From positions 1-10,879 of the forward strand of contig CAINDT010000156.1 in NCBI GenBank assembly GCA_903847495.1: DNA of 10,879 nt, in the 5' to 3' direction. Source of the DNA: an uncultured Actinomycetes bacterium. GTDB lineage: Bacteria; Actinomycetota; Thermoleophilia; Gaiellales; F1-60-MAGs149. The notes under the pieces are model-generated. The model was not told the DNA's origin and did no database searches. It worked only from the letters and a program-made list of their open reading frames with translations. A program made the translations under genes and the position numbers. This document shows positions 1 through 5,876 of this stretch, piece after piece. Position 1 is the stretch's first letter; each line of letters starts with the position of its first letter.

Positions 1-215
1 CCGATCTCCACGAAGGTGCCGGGATCCACGAGCTGATCGATGCGTTCCATCGCTCCCACCACGAAGTGGTGGCCGCACTGCGCGCAGACCCGCTGCGCGT
101 GGCGCAGCTCATCGTCGCGGTAGTGCGAGCGGCACTCGGGGCACGTGTTCGGATGGCGGCGACCGCCGCCCTCCTCCCCGCCTTGGCGCTCCACGTTGAC
201 CTCGACGGGTGTCAC
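1..215 (-). CDS. accD: Acetyl-CoA carboxylase carboxyltransferase subunit beta, N-terminal part (cut by window edge)
   Basis: AccD is the carboxyltransferase beta subunit of acetyl-CoA carboxylase; with AccA it moves the carboxyl group from biotinylated carrier protein to acetyl-CoA, giving malonyl-CoA in the cytoplasm. Only the first 71 residues are visible. After a polar, Gly-rich lead of about 23 residues comes the family's zinc ribbon, with cysteines at 25, 28, 44 and 47 (CPEC then CAQCGHHF), followed by the usual helix and PGTF segment (ERIDQLVDPGTFVEI). The start is a GTG that overlaps the fabF stop as GTGA, with AAGGAGC 11 nt upstream inside fabF. It is the last visible gene of the fab operon, which fits coupled production of malonyl-CoA and its users. 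The catalytic crotonase-like domain, and whether it is fused to AccA, lie outside the window. Zinc ribbon and context make the call firm despite truncation. Confidence 0.9.
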   Translation of the reverse strand, partial: MTPVEVNVERQGGEEGGGRRHPNTCPECRSHYRDDELRHAQRVCAQCGHHFVVGAMERIDQLVDPGTFVEI

Positions 216-1459
216 AGGTCGCGCTGCTCCTTGAACCGTTCGATCACGAGCGAGGCGTTGTGGCCGCCGAAGCCGAAGCCGTTGGACAGCGCGACGTCGA
301 TGGACTGCTCGCGCATCACATTCGGAATGTAGTCCAGATCGCAGTCCGGGTCCGGATGATGCAGGTTGATCGTCGGCGGTAGATAGCCGCCCTGGATCGC
401 CAGCACGCAGATCGCGGCCTCCGTCGCACCCGTCGCGCCGAGCAGGTGCCCCGTCATCGACTTGGTCGACGACACCGGCAACTGGTAGGCACGCTCGCCG
501 AACACCTTCTTCAGCACGCGCGTCTCGGAGGCATCGCCGATCGGGGTCGAGGTGCCATGCGCGTTGACGTACTGGATGTCGTCGATCGTGCGGCCGGCGT
601 CGGCAATCGCGTTGCGCAGCGCACGCGCCGGGTTCTCGCCCGTCGGATCGGGCTCGGTGACGTTGTGCGCGTCGGAGGACAGGCCGTAGCCCGTCACCTC
701 GGCGAGGATGGTCGCGCCGCGGTTGATCGCGTGCTCGAGCTCCTCGAGGACGAGCACGGTGCTCGCCTCGCCGAGCACGATGCCGTCGCGCGTGGCGTCG
801 AACGGACGGCTGGCGCCGGCCGGATCATCGTTGCGCGTGGAGCAGGCGCGAATGCCGTGGAAGCCGCCGATGCCGACGGGCGTGACGCCGCACTCGGAAC
901 CGCCAGCCAGCATGGCGTCCGCCAGGCCGCCGCGGATGTACATCACCGCGTCGCCGATTGCCATCGACGAGGCAGCACAGGCAGTGCTCGACGAGGCGAG
1001 GGGCCCACGCGTGCCGAACTCCATCGAGACGTAGCCGGCCCCCATGTTGGGAATGATCCCGGGCGTCCAGAACGGCGAGAAGCGCTCGATGCCGCGCTCG
1101 AAGTAGTGCTCGTGCGCGGCCTGCTGCATATCCATGCCGCCGATGCCACTCGCGATCGAGGCGCCGACGCGCTCACCTTCGGCAGGGATATCGAGGCCAG
1201 ACGACTCCACGGCCTCGCGGGCCGCGCCGACGGCGAGGTGGATGTAGCGACTCGTGCGGCGAGCCGCTTTGCGCTCCATCACGGTCTCCGGGTCGAAGCC
1301 CTTCACCTCGCAGCCGATCTTGACCGGGCTGTCGGTGACATCGAAGCTCGTGATCAGCGCGCCGCCGGGCTTGCCCTCGCGCAGCGCGACATCGAACTCC
1401 GGAATGCTGTTGGCGATGGGGTTCACCGTCCCCATGCCCGTGATCACGACGCGGCGCAT
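212..1459 (-). CDS. fabF: Beta-ketoacyl-ACP synthase II (KAS II)
   Basis: FabF condenses malonyl-ACP with a growing acyl-ACP in type II fatty acid synthesis. At 415 residues it has the normal family length. The thiolase-fold Cys-His-His triad is visible: Cys161 in STACAASS, His301 in NAHGTSTPIGD, and His338 after the conserved Lys333 in STKSMTGHLLGATG. The C-terminal Gly-rich NGFGFGGHNAS motif is intact at 393-402. The N-terminus RRVVITGMGTVNP is the standard FabF opening. The ATG lies 2 nt after the fabG stop, with GGGGA 7 nt upstream formed by the end of fabG. Its TGA overlaps the accD GTG. FabF and FabB are hard to separate by sequence alone, but length, a single KAS I/II gene here and the neighbouring fabG favour FabF. 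Nothing looks broken. Confidence 0.96.
   Translation of the reverse strand: MRRVVITGMGTVNPIANSIPEFDVALREGKPGGALITSFDVTDSPVKIGCEVKGFDPETVMERKAARRTSRYIHLAVGAAREAVESSGLDIPAEGERVGASIASGIGGMDMQQAAHEHYFERGIERFSPFWTPGIIPNMGAGYVSMEFGTRGPLASSSTACAASSMAIGDAVMYIRGGLADAMLAGGSECGVTPVGIGGFHGIRACSTRNDDPAGASRPFDATRDGIVLGEASTVLVLEELEHAINRGATILAEVTGYGLSSDAHNVTEPDPTGENPARALRNAIADAGRTIDDIQYVNAHGTSTPIGDASETRVLKKVFGERAYQLPVSSTKSMTGHLLGATGATEAAICVLAIQGGYLPPTINLHHPDPDCDLDYIPNVMREQSIDVALSNGFGFGGHNASLVIERFKEQRDL
226..232 (-). promoter_or_regulatory. Ribosome binding site for accD
   Basis: AAGGAGC on the minus strand lies inside the last codons of fabF, 11 nt before the GTG of accD. Spacing is slightly long, but the GTGA stop/start overlap would allow translational coupling from fabF. 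It supports the GTG start. Confidence 0.6.
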
Positions 1460-1461
1460 CG

Positions 1462-2217
1462 CTACATCCCCAGGCCGCCGTCGACCGACAGGATCGCGCC
1501 GGTGATGAACGAGGCATCGTCGGAGAGCAGGAAGCGCACGGTGCGCGCGATATCCTCGGGCTCGCCGAGGCGACCAAGCGGTGTCTGCCCAAGCAGCACG
1601 TCGCGGATGTCTTCACTGAGGACGTCGGTGAGCTCCGTCGAGATGTAGCCCGGCGCGACGCAGTTGACGCGGATGCCGCGCGAGCCGACCTCCTTCGCCA
1701 GCGCCTTCGTGAGCGCGATCACGCCACCCTTGGAGGCCGCGTAGTTCGTCTGCCCGAAGTTGCCGTGCAGGCCCACGACGCTCGACATCGTGACGATGCT
1801 GCCGCGCTTCTTGCGGAGCAACTTGCGGGACGCTGCCTTGCAGACGTGGAAGGTGCCGCCGAGGTTGACCTCGATCACGCGATCCCAGTCCTCGACCGTG
1901 ATGCGGGAGATCAGGTTGTCGCGGGTAATGCCGGCGTTGGCCACCACGTTCCAGAGGTCGTCGCCGAGCAACTCCTCGGTCTGATCGATCATTGCCACGG
2001 CGGACTCAGGGTCGCTGACATCACCGGGAATGGCGACGGCGGTACCACCCGCTGTGGTGATCGCGGCCACCACAGCGTCGGCCGCATCCTTGTTGGCGGT
2101 GTAGTTGACGCCGACCTTGGCGCCAGCGGCAGCCAGCTCCTGCGAGATCGCGGCGCCGATGCCGCGGGAGCCGCCGGTGACAAGCGTCACGCGACCTTCG
2201 AGGGGACGATCAGCCAT
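1462..2217 (-). CDS. fabG: 3-oxoacyl-ACP reductase (short-chain dehydrogenase)
   Basis: FabG reduces 3-oxoacyl-ACP to 3-hydroxyacyl-ACP, usually with NADPH, in the elongation cycle. The 251 residues show a complete SDR Rossmann fold: the cofactor loop TGGSRGIG at 14-21, NAG at 94-96, Asn118, catalytic Ser146 in SSVVG, and Tyr159-x3-Lys163 in NYAASKGG, then PGYISTELT and the C-terminal SVDGGLGM. The segment around GNFGQTNYAASKGG closely resembles bona fide FabG rather than general SDRs. The ATG overlaps the end of fabD by 8 nt and has a strong GGAGG 9 nt upstream within fabD. It sits between fabD and fabF as in many classical fab clusters, except that no acpP separates fabG from fabF. Function is secure; cofactor preference is inferred from the family. 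Confidence 0.96.
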   Translation of the reverse strand: MADRPLEGRVTLVTGGSRGIGAAISQELAAAGAKVGVNYTANKDAADAVVAAITTAGGTAVAIPGDVSDPESAVAMIDQTEELLGDDLWNVVANAGITRDNLISRITVEDWDRVIEVNLGGTFHVCKAASRKLLRKKRGSIVTMSSVVGLHGNFGQTNYAASKGGVIALTKALAKEVGSRGIRVNCVAPGYISTELTDVLSEDIRDVLLGQTPLGRLGEPEDIARTVRFLLSDDASFITGAILSVDGGLGM

Positions 2218-3133
2218 TGCCCAGCACCTCCTGTGCCTTCGCGAGGCTCTCAGGATCGCTGATCGCGAGAGCGGTGAGATTCCGATCGATACGGCGCATC
2301 AGGCCGGCCAGCACGCCGCCGGGGCCGACCTCGATGCAGGTCGTGACGCCCTCGCCCGCCAGCTGCTGGATCGCCTGTGTGAAGCGCACGGGCGCGCCGA
2401 GCTGGTCCTCGAGGATCTGGACGATATTCGCCTCGCTCTCGAGTTGGCACGTGACGGTCGAGAAGAACGCGCTGGTTGGCGCGGCGAACGTCGCGGCCTG
2501 GAGCGCGGGGCGCAGGTCGTCGGCCGCAGCGGCCGTGAGCGGCGAGTGGAACGCGCCCGAGACGGCGAGCGTGAGCGCACGGCGCGCGCCGGCCTCCTTG
2601 GCGGCCTCGTTCAACTGCTCGACCGCGGCACTCTCGCCGGACACAACGATCTGGCCGGGGCAGTTGTAGTTGGCAACCCAGACGCCCTCGATGCCGTCGC
2701 ATAGCTCCTCGACCTGGGCATCCTCGAGGCCGATGATCGCCGACATCGCACCCGGAGTGCGCGTGGCAGCGGCAGCGGTCGCCTCGCCCCGGGCGCGCGT
2801 GAGACGCACGGCGTCGCCGACGCTGAGGATGCCAGCGGCCACGAGCGCGGCGTACTCGCCGGCCGAGTGGCCGATCGCGACGTCGGCGGTGATGCCGGCC
2901 TCGCGCACCGCGGCAAGGCACGCCACCGAGGCGGTCGTCAGTGCGGGCTGGGTGATCTCGGTCTGGTCGAGGCGCTCCTGCGGGCCGGAGCGGCAGAGCT
3001 CGAGCAGGTCGGAGCCGAAGGCATCGGAGGCCTCGGCGAACACCGCCGCAGCGGCCGCCGAGGTGTCGGCGAAGGCCACGCCCATGCCAACGGTCTGCGA
3101 GCCCTGGCCGGGGAAGCAGAAAGCGGTCTTCAT
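2210..3133 (-). CDS. fabD: Malonyl-CoA:ACP transacylase
   Basis: FabD transfers malonyl from CoA to acyl carrier protein, supplying the extender unit for FabH and FabF. The 307-residue product has the normal length. It opens with the family signature FCFPGQGSQTVGMG (Gln11 in GQGSQ), carries the nucleophile Ser90 in GHSAGEYAAL, the carboxylate-binding Arg115, catalytic His196 in SGAFHSP, and the late EVGPGGVLAGL motif. The reading frame stays open upstream to 3490, but that stretch overlaps fabH and shows no family similarity. The chosen ATG overlaps the fabH TGA as ATGA and has GGGAG 7 nt upstream. It overlaps fabG by 8 nt (ATGGCTGA). Like other FabD proteins it should act in the cytoplasm as a monomer. 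No anomalies were seen. Confidence 0.96.
   Translation of the reverse strand: MKTAFCFPGQGSQTVGMGVAFADTSAAAAAVFAEASDAFGSDLLELCRSGPQERLDQTEITQPALTTASVACLAAVREAGITADVAIGHSAGEYAALVAAGILSVGDAVRLTRARGEATAAAATRTPGAMSAIIGLEDAQVEELCDGIEGVWVANYNCPGQIVVSGESAAVEQLNEAAKEAGARRALTLAVSGAFHSPLTAAAADDLRPALQAATFAAPTSAFFSTVTCQLESEANIVQILEDQLGAPVRFTQAIQQLAGEGVTTCIEVGPGGVLAGLMRRIDRNLTALAISDPESLAKAQEVLGNG
2227..2231 (-). promoter_or_regulatory. Ribosome binding site for fabG
   Basis: A perfect GGAGG on the minus strand, inside the last codons of fabD and 9 nt before the fabG ATG. It confirms that ATG even though it overlaps the fabD stop by 8 nt. Confidence 0.75.
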
Positions 3134-4122
3134 GCGGGTGCTCCCATCCATCTGATCATGACGGTGCCCCATGCGAGACCACCGCCGAGTCCCATCATCA
3201 TCAGCCGCTGGCCCGGCTGCAAGCGCCCGGTGCGCCACGCGTAGTCGAGGCACAGCGGAATCGAGGCCGACGACGTGTTGCCGTACTTGTCGAGGGTGAT
3301 CACGACGCGCTCGCTGGGGAAGCCGAGGCGCTCCACCCCGCTCTCGATGATGCGCAGATTGGCCTGGTGCGGCACGAAGAGGTCGATGTCGTCCTGCGTG
3401 TAGCCGCCCACCTCCAGAACACGCTTGGCCGACTCCACGATGACCTGCGTCGCGAAGCGATAGACGGCATTGCCGTTCATGCGGATGCACTTGTCGAGCG
3501 GCTCGCCGTTACGCGGCGTGAGGTCACCGTAGAGGTCGAAGCCCTTCGAGCCATCGACGCCGAGCTCGACGACGACCTTCTCGCTCGTCGGCGCGGCGCC
3601 CTTGCGGACGATGATCGCGCCAGCGCCATCACCGAAGAGGATGCAGGTGCCGCGATCGTCCCAGTCGGTGATGCGCGACAGCACCTCCGCTCCGATCACC
3701 ATCACCGTCGTGGCCATCCCGGAATTGATCTGCGCGATCGCATGGCCGAGCGCGTAGGCGAAGCCCGCACAGGCGGCGAGCATGTCGATCGCCCCCGCAC
3801 TGTGTGCGCCGATGTCGTCGGCGACGAGCGCGGAGATCGAGGGGAACGAGCGCTCGGGCGACGCCGTGGCTGTGAGGATCAGATCGATCTCCGCCGGCGC
3901 GATGTCGGCGCGCTCGATCGCCTGACGCGCCGCGATGATCGCGAGGTCGGTGACCGTCTGGTCGTCACGGGCGATACGGCGCTCCGCGATACCGGTGCGC
4001 TCGCGAATCCAGGCGTCATCGGTCTCGACGCGCTGGGAGATCTCCGCGTTGGTGAGTATGCGCTCGGGGATCGCGGCACCGACACCGATGATCGCGACGT
4101 CGCTCTCGGTGGCTCCGATCAC
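3130..4122 (-). CDS. fabH: Beta-ketoacyl-ACP synthase III
   Basis: FabH starts fatty acid synthesis by condensing an acyl-CoA primer with malonyl-ACP. At 330 residues it has the usual length. The Cys-His-Asn triad is complete: Cys118 in MLAACAGFAYALG, His252 in FVPHQANLRI, and Asn282 in YGNTSSASIP. The early motif WIRERTGIAERR (38-49) and the C-terminal GLGGGLAWG are also typical. The start is GTG, overlapping the fabZ stop as GTGA, with GAGGAG 8 nt upstream. Its own TGA overlaps the fabD ATG. A Phe (93, in RSFPS) precedes the active-site region as in several FabH enzymes, but sequence alone does not tell whether acetyl-CoA or branched primers are used. The full triad argues against a divergent KAS III-like enzyme. 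Confidence 0.95.
   Translation of the reverse strand: MIGATESDVAIIGVGAAIPERILTNAEISQRVETDDAWIRERTGIAERRIARDDQTVTDLAIIAARQAIERADIAPAEIDLILTATASPERSFPSISALVADDIGAHSAGAIDMLAACAGFAYALGHAIAQINSGMATTVMVIGAEVLSRITDWDDRGTCILFGDGAGAIIVRKGAAPTSEKVVVELGVDGSKGFDLYGDLTPRNGEPLDKCIRMNGNAVYRFATQVIVESAKRVLEVGGYTQDDIDLFVPHQANLRIIESGVERLGFPSERVVITLDKYGNTSSASIPLCLDYAWRTGRLQPGQRLMMMGLGGGLAWGTVMIRWMGAPA
3141..3145 (-). promoter_or_regulatory. Ribosome binding site for fabD, decides the start
   Basis: GGGAG on the minus strand lies 7 nt before the ATG at 3133, inside the end of fabH. It selects the 307-residue FabD over the 426-residue open frame that starts at 3490. Confidence 0.65.
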
Positions 4123-4562
4123 GCGGGCGGCTCCTCGAGCAGGCCGAACGTGAGCGTGCCCTCGACCGCAGCCTCGCCGCCGACGGTTGTCTCGCCGTTG
4201 ACCCGACCGATGCGACCGCGCAGGCGATCGACGGTGATGATCATGTCGAGCACGTCGCCGGGACGGACGATGCGACGGAACTTGACCCCGTCGATCCCCG
4301 CGAACACCCCGAACTTGCCCTTGTGATCATCGTGGGTCAGCGCGCAGACGGCAGCGGTCTGCGCCATCGCCTCGACCATCACGACGCCCGGCACGATCGG
4401 GTTACCGGGGAAGTGCCCTTGCAGGAACCACTCGTCACCCCTGATCGTCCAGCGGCCGTGGGCGCGCACGCCCGGCTCGAGCTCGACGATCTCGTCGACG
4501 AACAGGAAGGGATCGCGGTGCGGGATGATCGCCTGGATGGCGTCCCGGTCCATTGCCGTCAT
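4119..4562 (-). CDS. fabZ: 3-hydroxyacyl-ACP dehydratase
   Basis: FabZ removes water from 3-hydroxyacyl-ACP to give trans-2-enoyl-ACP. The 147 residues form a single hot-dog domain. The opening IPHRDPFLFVDEI (13-25) is the FabZ signature, and the catalytic pair His50 and Glu64 lies in the conserved block GHFPGNPIVPGVVMVEAMAQ. The later FAGIDGVKFRRIVRPGD motif is also standard. Two Met codons are possible; the first (4562) has GGAGG 5 nt upstream, against 14 nt for the second, so I take the first. The frame is open much further upstream but would run through birA on the other strand. It is the first gene of the operon and probably has its own promoter in the 58-bp gap shared with birA. FabA is unlikely because of the Glu rather than Asp catalytic residue. 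Confidence 0.95.
   Translation of the reverse strand: MTAMDRDAIQAIIPHRDPFLFVDEIVELEPGVRAHGRWTIRGDEWFLQGHFPGNPIVPGVVMVEAMAQTAAVCALTHDDHKGKFGVFAGIDGVKFRRIVRPGDVLDMIITVDRLRGRIGRVNGETTVGGEAAVEGTLTFGLLEEPPA
4131..4136 (-). promoter_or_regulatory. Ribosome binding site for fabH, decides the GTG start
   Basis: GAGGAG on the minus strand, 8 nt before the GTG of fabH and within the last codons of fabZ. Together with the GTGA overlap it supports the rare start codon. Confidence 0.65.
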
Positions 4563-4567
4563 CGGAT

Positions 4568-4572
4568 CCTCC
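4568..4572 (-). promoter_or_regulatory. Ribosome binding site for fabZ, decides the start
   Basis: GGAGG on the minus strand, 5 nt before the ATG at 4562. This is the only Shine-Dalgarno site of the fab operon that lies outside a coding region, and it favours the upstream of the two neighbouring ATG codons. Confidence 0.75.
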
Positions 4573-4601
4573 AGAGGGTCGTCGTGCCGAGGGGCGCAGC
4601 C

Positions 4602-4609
4602 ACCTAGGT
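4602..4609. other. 8-bp perfect palindrome in the birA/fabZ gap
   Basis: ACCTAGGT is its own reverse complement and covers the predicted fabZ-operon start site while touching the birA -10. It could be a small operator half or chance; it does not extend beyond 8 bp. It contains one of only two CTAG tetranucleotides I noticed in the window. Confidence 0.25.
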
Positions 4610-4614
4610 ATCGT
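4609..4614 (+). promoter_or_regulatory. Predicted -10 element for birA, leaderless arrangement
   Basis: TATCGT fits TANNNT and lies exactly six bases (AGCCGC) before the GTG of birA, so transcription would begin at about the first base of the start codon. This -10/start geometry is typical of leaderless genes in actinobacteria. There is no Shine-Dalgarno sequence before the GTG, which agrees. No clear -35 box is seen. Confidence 0.5.
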
Positions 4615-4615
4615 A
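4610..4615 (-). promoter_or_regulatory. Predicted -10 element for the fabZ-fabH-fabD-fabG-fabF-accD operon
   Basis: TACGAT (minus strand) fits the TANNNT -10 consensus. A start site six bases downstream would fall near 4603, giving a leader of about 41 nt that contains the fabZ GGAGG site. No convincing -35 box is visible; the matching position already lies inside the birA coding region. It overlaps the plus-strand TATCGT by five bases. Confidence 0.45.
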
Positions 4616-4620
4616 GCCGC

Positions 4621-5379
4621 GTGGACGACGCCGCCCCGCACCGAACCGGCCCGCGCAACATCATCACGCGCGCCAGCTGCCCCTCCACCCAGGACATCGT
4701 CCGCGACGAGGCACTGGCGGGTGCCCCCGCCGGAACGATCTGCGTGACAGACCACCAGACGGCGGGCCGCGGGCGACGCGGCCGTACGTGGTCGGACCCG
4801 CCCGGCAAGGCGCTGATGTTCTCGTACCTGGCGCGCGTCACGCGCGCGCCCGAGGAGCTCGCGACGCTCTCGCTGCTCGTCGGCATCGTCGTCGCCGAGT
4901 CGCTGCCGCTGGGCCCGCGCCTGCGCTGGCCCAACGACCTCGTCCTCAACGACGGCAAGGTGGCCGGCATCCTCGTCGAGCTCGTCACCCCGCCCGACCA
5001 ACCGCTGTTCGCGATCATCGGCATCGGCATCAACGCGAACCTCACCGCTGACGAGCTGCCGCCCACCGATCGGCTGCCCGCTACGTCACTGCTCGTCGAG
5101 GGTGGCGAGGAGATCGACCGCATTGCGCTGCTCGACACGCTCGGCACCGGTCTGGACGCTGCGCTGGAGCTCTTCGACCGTGAGGGCTTCGCCCCCTTCG
5201 TCGCGCGCTACGCGGCACTCGACGGCCTCGCCGGGCACGCGATCACGCTCAAGCTGCCGCAGGAGTCGCTCTCCGGTACCGCCGTGGGCATCGACACGCA
5301 GGGCCAGCTCGTCGTGCGCCTGACCGACGGCTCGGAGCAGGCGTTCTCGGCCGGCGAAGTGGAGCGCGTGCTCGACTAG
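4621..5379 (+). CDS. birA: Biotin--[acetyl-CoA-carboxylase] ligase, catalytic type without HTH domain
   Basis: BirA activates biotin as biotinyl-AMP and attaches it to a lysine of the biotin carboxyl carrier protein. The 252-residue product begins directly with the catalytic domain: STQD at 22-25, the biotin/ATP loop GRGRRGRTW at 49-57, RWPND at 102-106, Lys113 in the KVAGILVE segment, and GIGINAN at 134-140. A small C-terminal SH3-like BPL domain follows (about 205-252, LAGHAITLKL to FSAGEVERV). There is no N-terminal winged helix, so it should be a plain ligase, not a DNA-binding repressor. Arg102 replaces the more usual Lys of KWPND, a conservative change. The frame is open from 4525, but family similarity starts after the GTG at 4621, which also fits a leaderless promoter. 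It diverges from the fab-accD operon, whose AccD needs biotinylated carrier. Its stop shares CTAG with the converging lipoprotein gene. Confidence 0.93.
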   Translation: MDDAAPHRTGPRNIITRASCPSTQDIVRDEALAGAPAGTICVTDHQTAGRGRRGRTWSDPPGKALMFSYLARVTRAPEELATLSLLVGIVVAESLPLGPRLRWPNDLVLNDGKVAGILVELVTPPDQPLFAIIGIGINANLTADELPPTDRLPATSLLVEGGEEIDRIALLDTLGTGLDAALELFDREGFAPFVARYAALDGLAGHAITLKLPQESLSGTAVGIDTQGQLVVRLTDGSEQAFSAGEVERVLD

Positions 5380-5861
5380 TTGGCGTGGACGATGAACGTC
5401 ACGGTGCGCTCTGCCTCGACACCCTGGCCGGGTGGCATCAAGTCGAAGGTGATGGAGCCCGTGCCCGGCGTATCGGCACTGAAGACCCACTGCTCGGCCG
5501 TGCCCTGGCCGACGATGTTGCCCTGGTCCTCTGACTCGAGGATCGTGTCCGAGACCTGCACGTAGCCCATCGGGATGTTCGGTACCCACGTGTAGCCCGT
5601 GCTGGGGTTGATCGGCAGCTGGATCGTGAACGAGTCGCCCGTGGCGACGTTCACGTCGGTGTTTTCCTCGGTGTACACCGTGTCTCCGTTCGACGACGTG
5701 GTCTGGCCCTGGTCCGTGTTCTGCTGGGTCTCGGTCTGCGTCTGCGTCTCCGTGACCGTCTGCGTGGCCGGCGTCGAGTCGGATGAGCCGCCGCAGGCGG
5801 CGACGGTGAGCGCGAGCACCGCGGCAAGCGCGGCGATGCTGAACAGGCGGAGGCGATTCAT
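5376..5861 (-). CDS. Lipoprotein with chagasin-like (proteinase inhibitor I42) domain
   Basis: A 161-residue secreted lipoprotein. Residues 1-22 form a signal peptide (basic MNRLR, then a hydrophobic Ala/Leu-rich core) ending in the lipobox VAAC, with Cys23 as the lipidated residue. Residues 26-60 are a Thr/Gln/Ser-rich linker. Residues 68-161 look like one small beta-sandwich with hallmark loops of the chagasin family: NPSTGYTW (85-92) matches the NPTTGY loop, and GQGTAEQW (118-125) resembles the GxGG...W loop. The third loop, RPW in chagasin, is here MPPGQG, so one contact motif is missing. Chagasin proteins inhibit papain-like cysteine peptidases; a similar role on the outer face of the membrane is inferred and not proven. 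The ATG at 5861 follows a -10-like TAGAGT by six bases. The gene converges on birA and stands alone, so context gives no partner. Confidence 0.75.
   Translation of the reverse strand: MNRLRLFSIAALAAVLALTVAACGGSSDSTPATQTVTETQTQTETQQNTDQGQTTSSNGDTVYTEENTDVNVATGDSFTIQLPINPSTGYTWVPNIPMGYVQVSDTILESEDQGNIVGQGTAEQWVFSADTPGTGSITFDLMPPGQGVEAERTVTFIVHAN
5721..5765 (-). repeat. Low-complexity Thr/Gln/Glu linker repeat in the lipoprotein
   Basis: Residues 33-47 read TQTVTETQTQTETQQ and are encoded by near-repeats of a hexamer (plus strand GTCTGC, GTCTCC, GTCTCG). It spaces the lipid anchor from the folded domain and could change length by slippage. Confidence 0.6.
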
Positions 5862-5867
5862 GCGCTC

Positions 5868-5873
5868 ACTCTA
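5868..5873 (-). promoter_or_regulatory. Predicted -10 element for the lipoprotein gene, leaderless arrangement
   Basis: TAGAGT on the minus strand fits TANNNT and is followed by six bases (GAGCGC) and then ATG, so the transcript would start at the start codon. No good Shine-Dalgarno site precedes the ATG. The place for a -35 box lies inside the hairpin that follows gyrA, and no -35 match is seen. Confidence 0.45.
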
Positions 5874-5876
5874 CCC

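Noticed and set aside
66..332. 88-residue open frame on the plus strand across the fabF/accD junction
   Set aside because: It is antisense to the zinc ribbon of accD and the end of fabF, and has no motif or ribosome site.
446..1648. 400-residue open frame on the plus strand opposite fabF, and a 319-residue one at 3367-4326 opposite fabH
   Set aside because: Both are antisense to genes with full active sites; composition is Arg/Ala/Asp-rich and no family is recognisable.
3134..3490. N-terminal extension of fabD to 3490
   Set aside because: The extra 119 residues overlap fabH and have no FabD similarity; the ATG at 3133 has a ribosome site and gives the normal FabD start MKTAFCFPGQGSQ.
4525..4620. 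N-terminal extension of birA to 4525
   Set aside because: The extra 32 residues cross the fabZ start and the shared promoter and do not resemble a helix-turn-helix domain; similarity begins after the GTG at 4621.
4563..5147. N-terminal extension of fabZ to 5147
   Set aside because: It runs antisense through birA and is Ser/Arg-rich; GGAGG just before 4562 marks the true start.
5330..5430. Bidirectional terminator at the birA/lipoprotein junction
   Set aside because: I found no stem of useful length on either strand around the shared stop codons.
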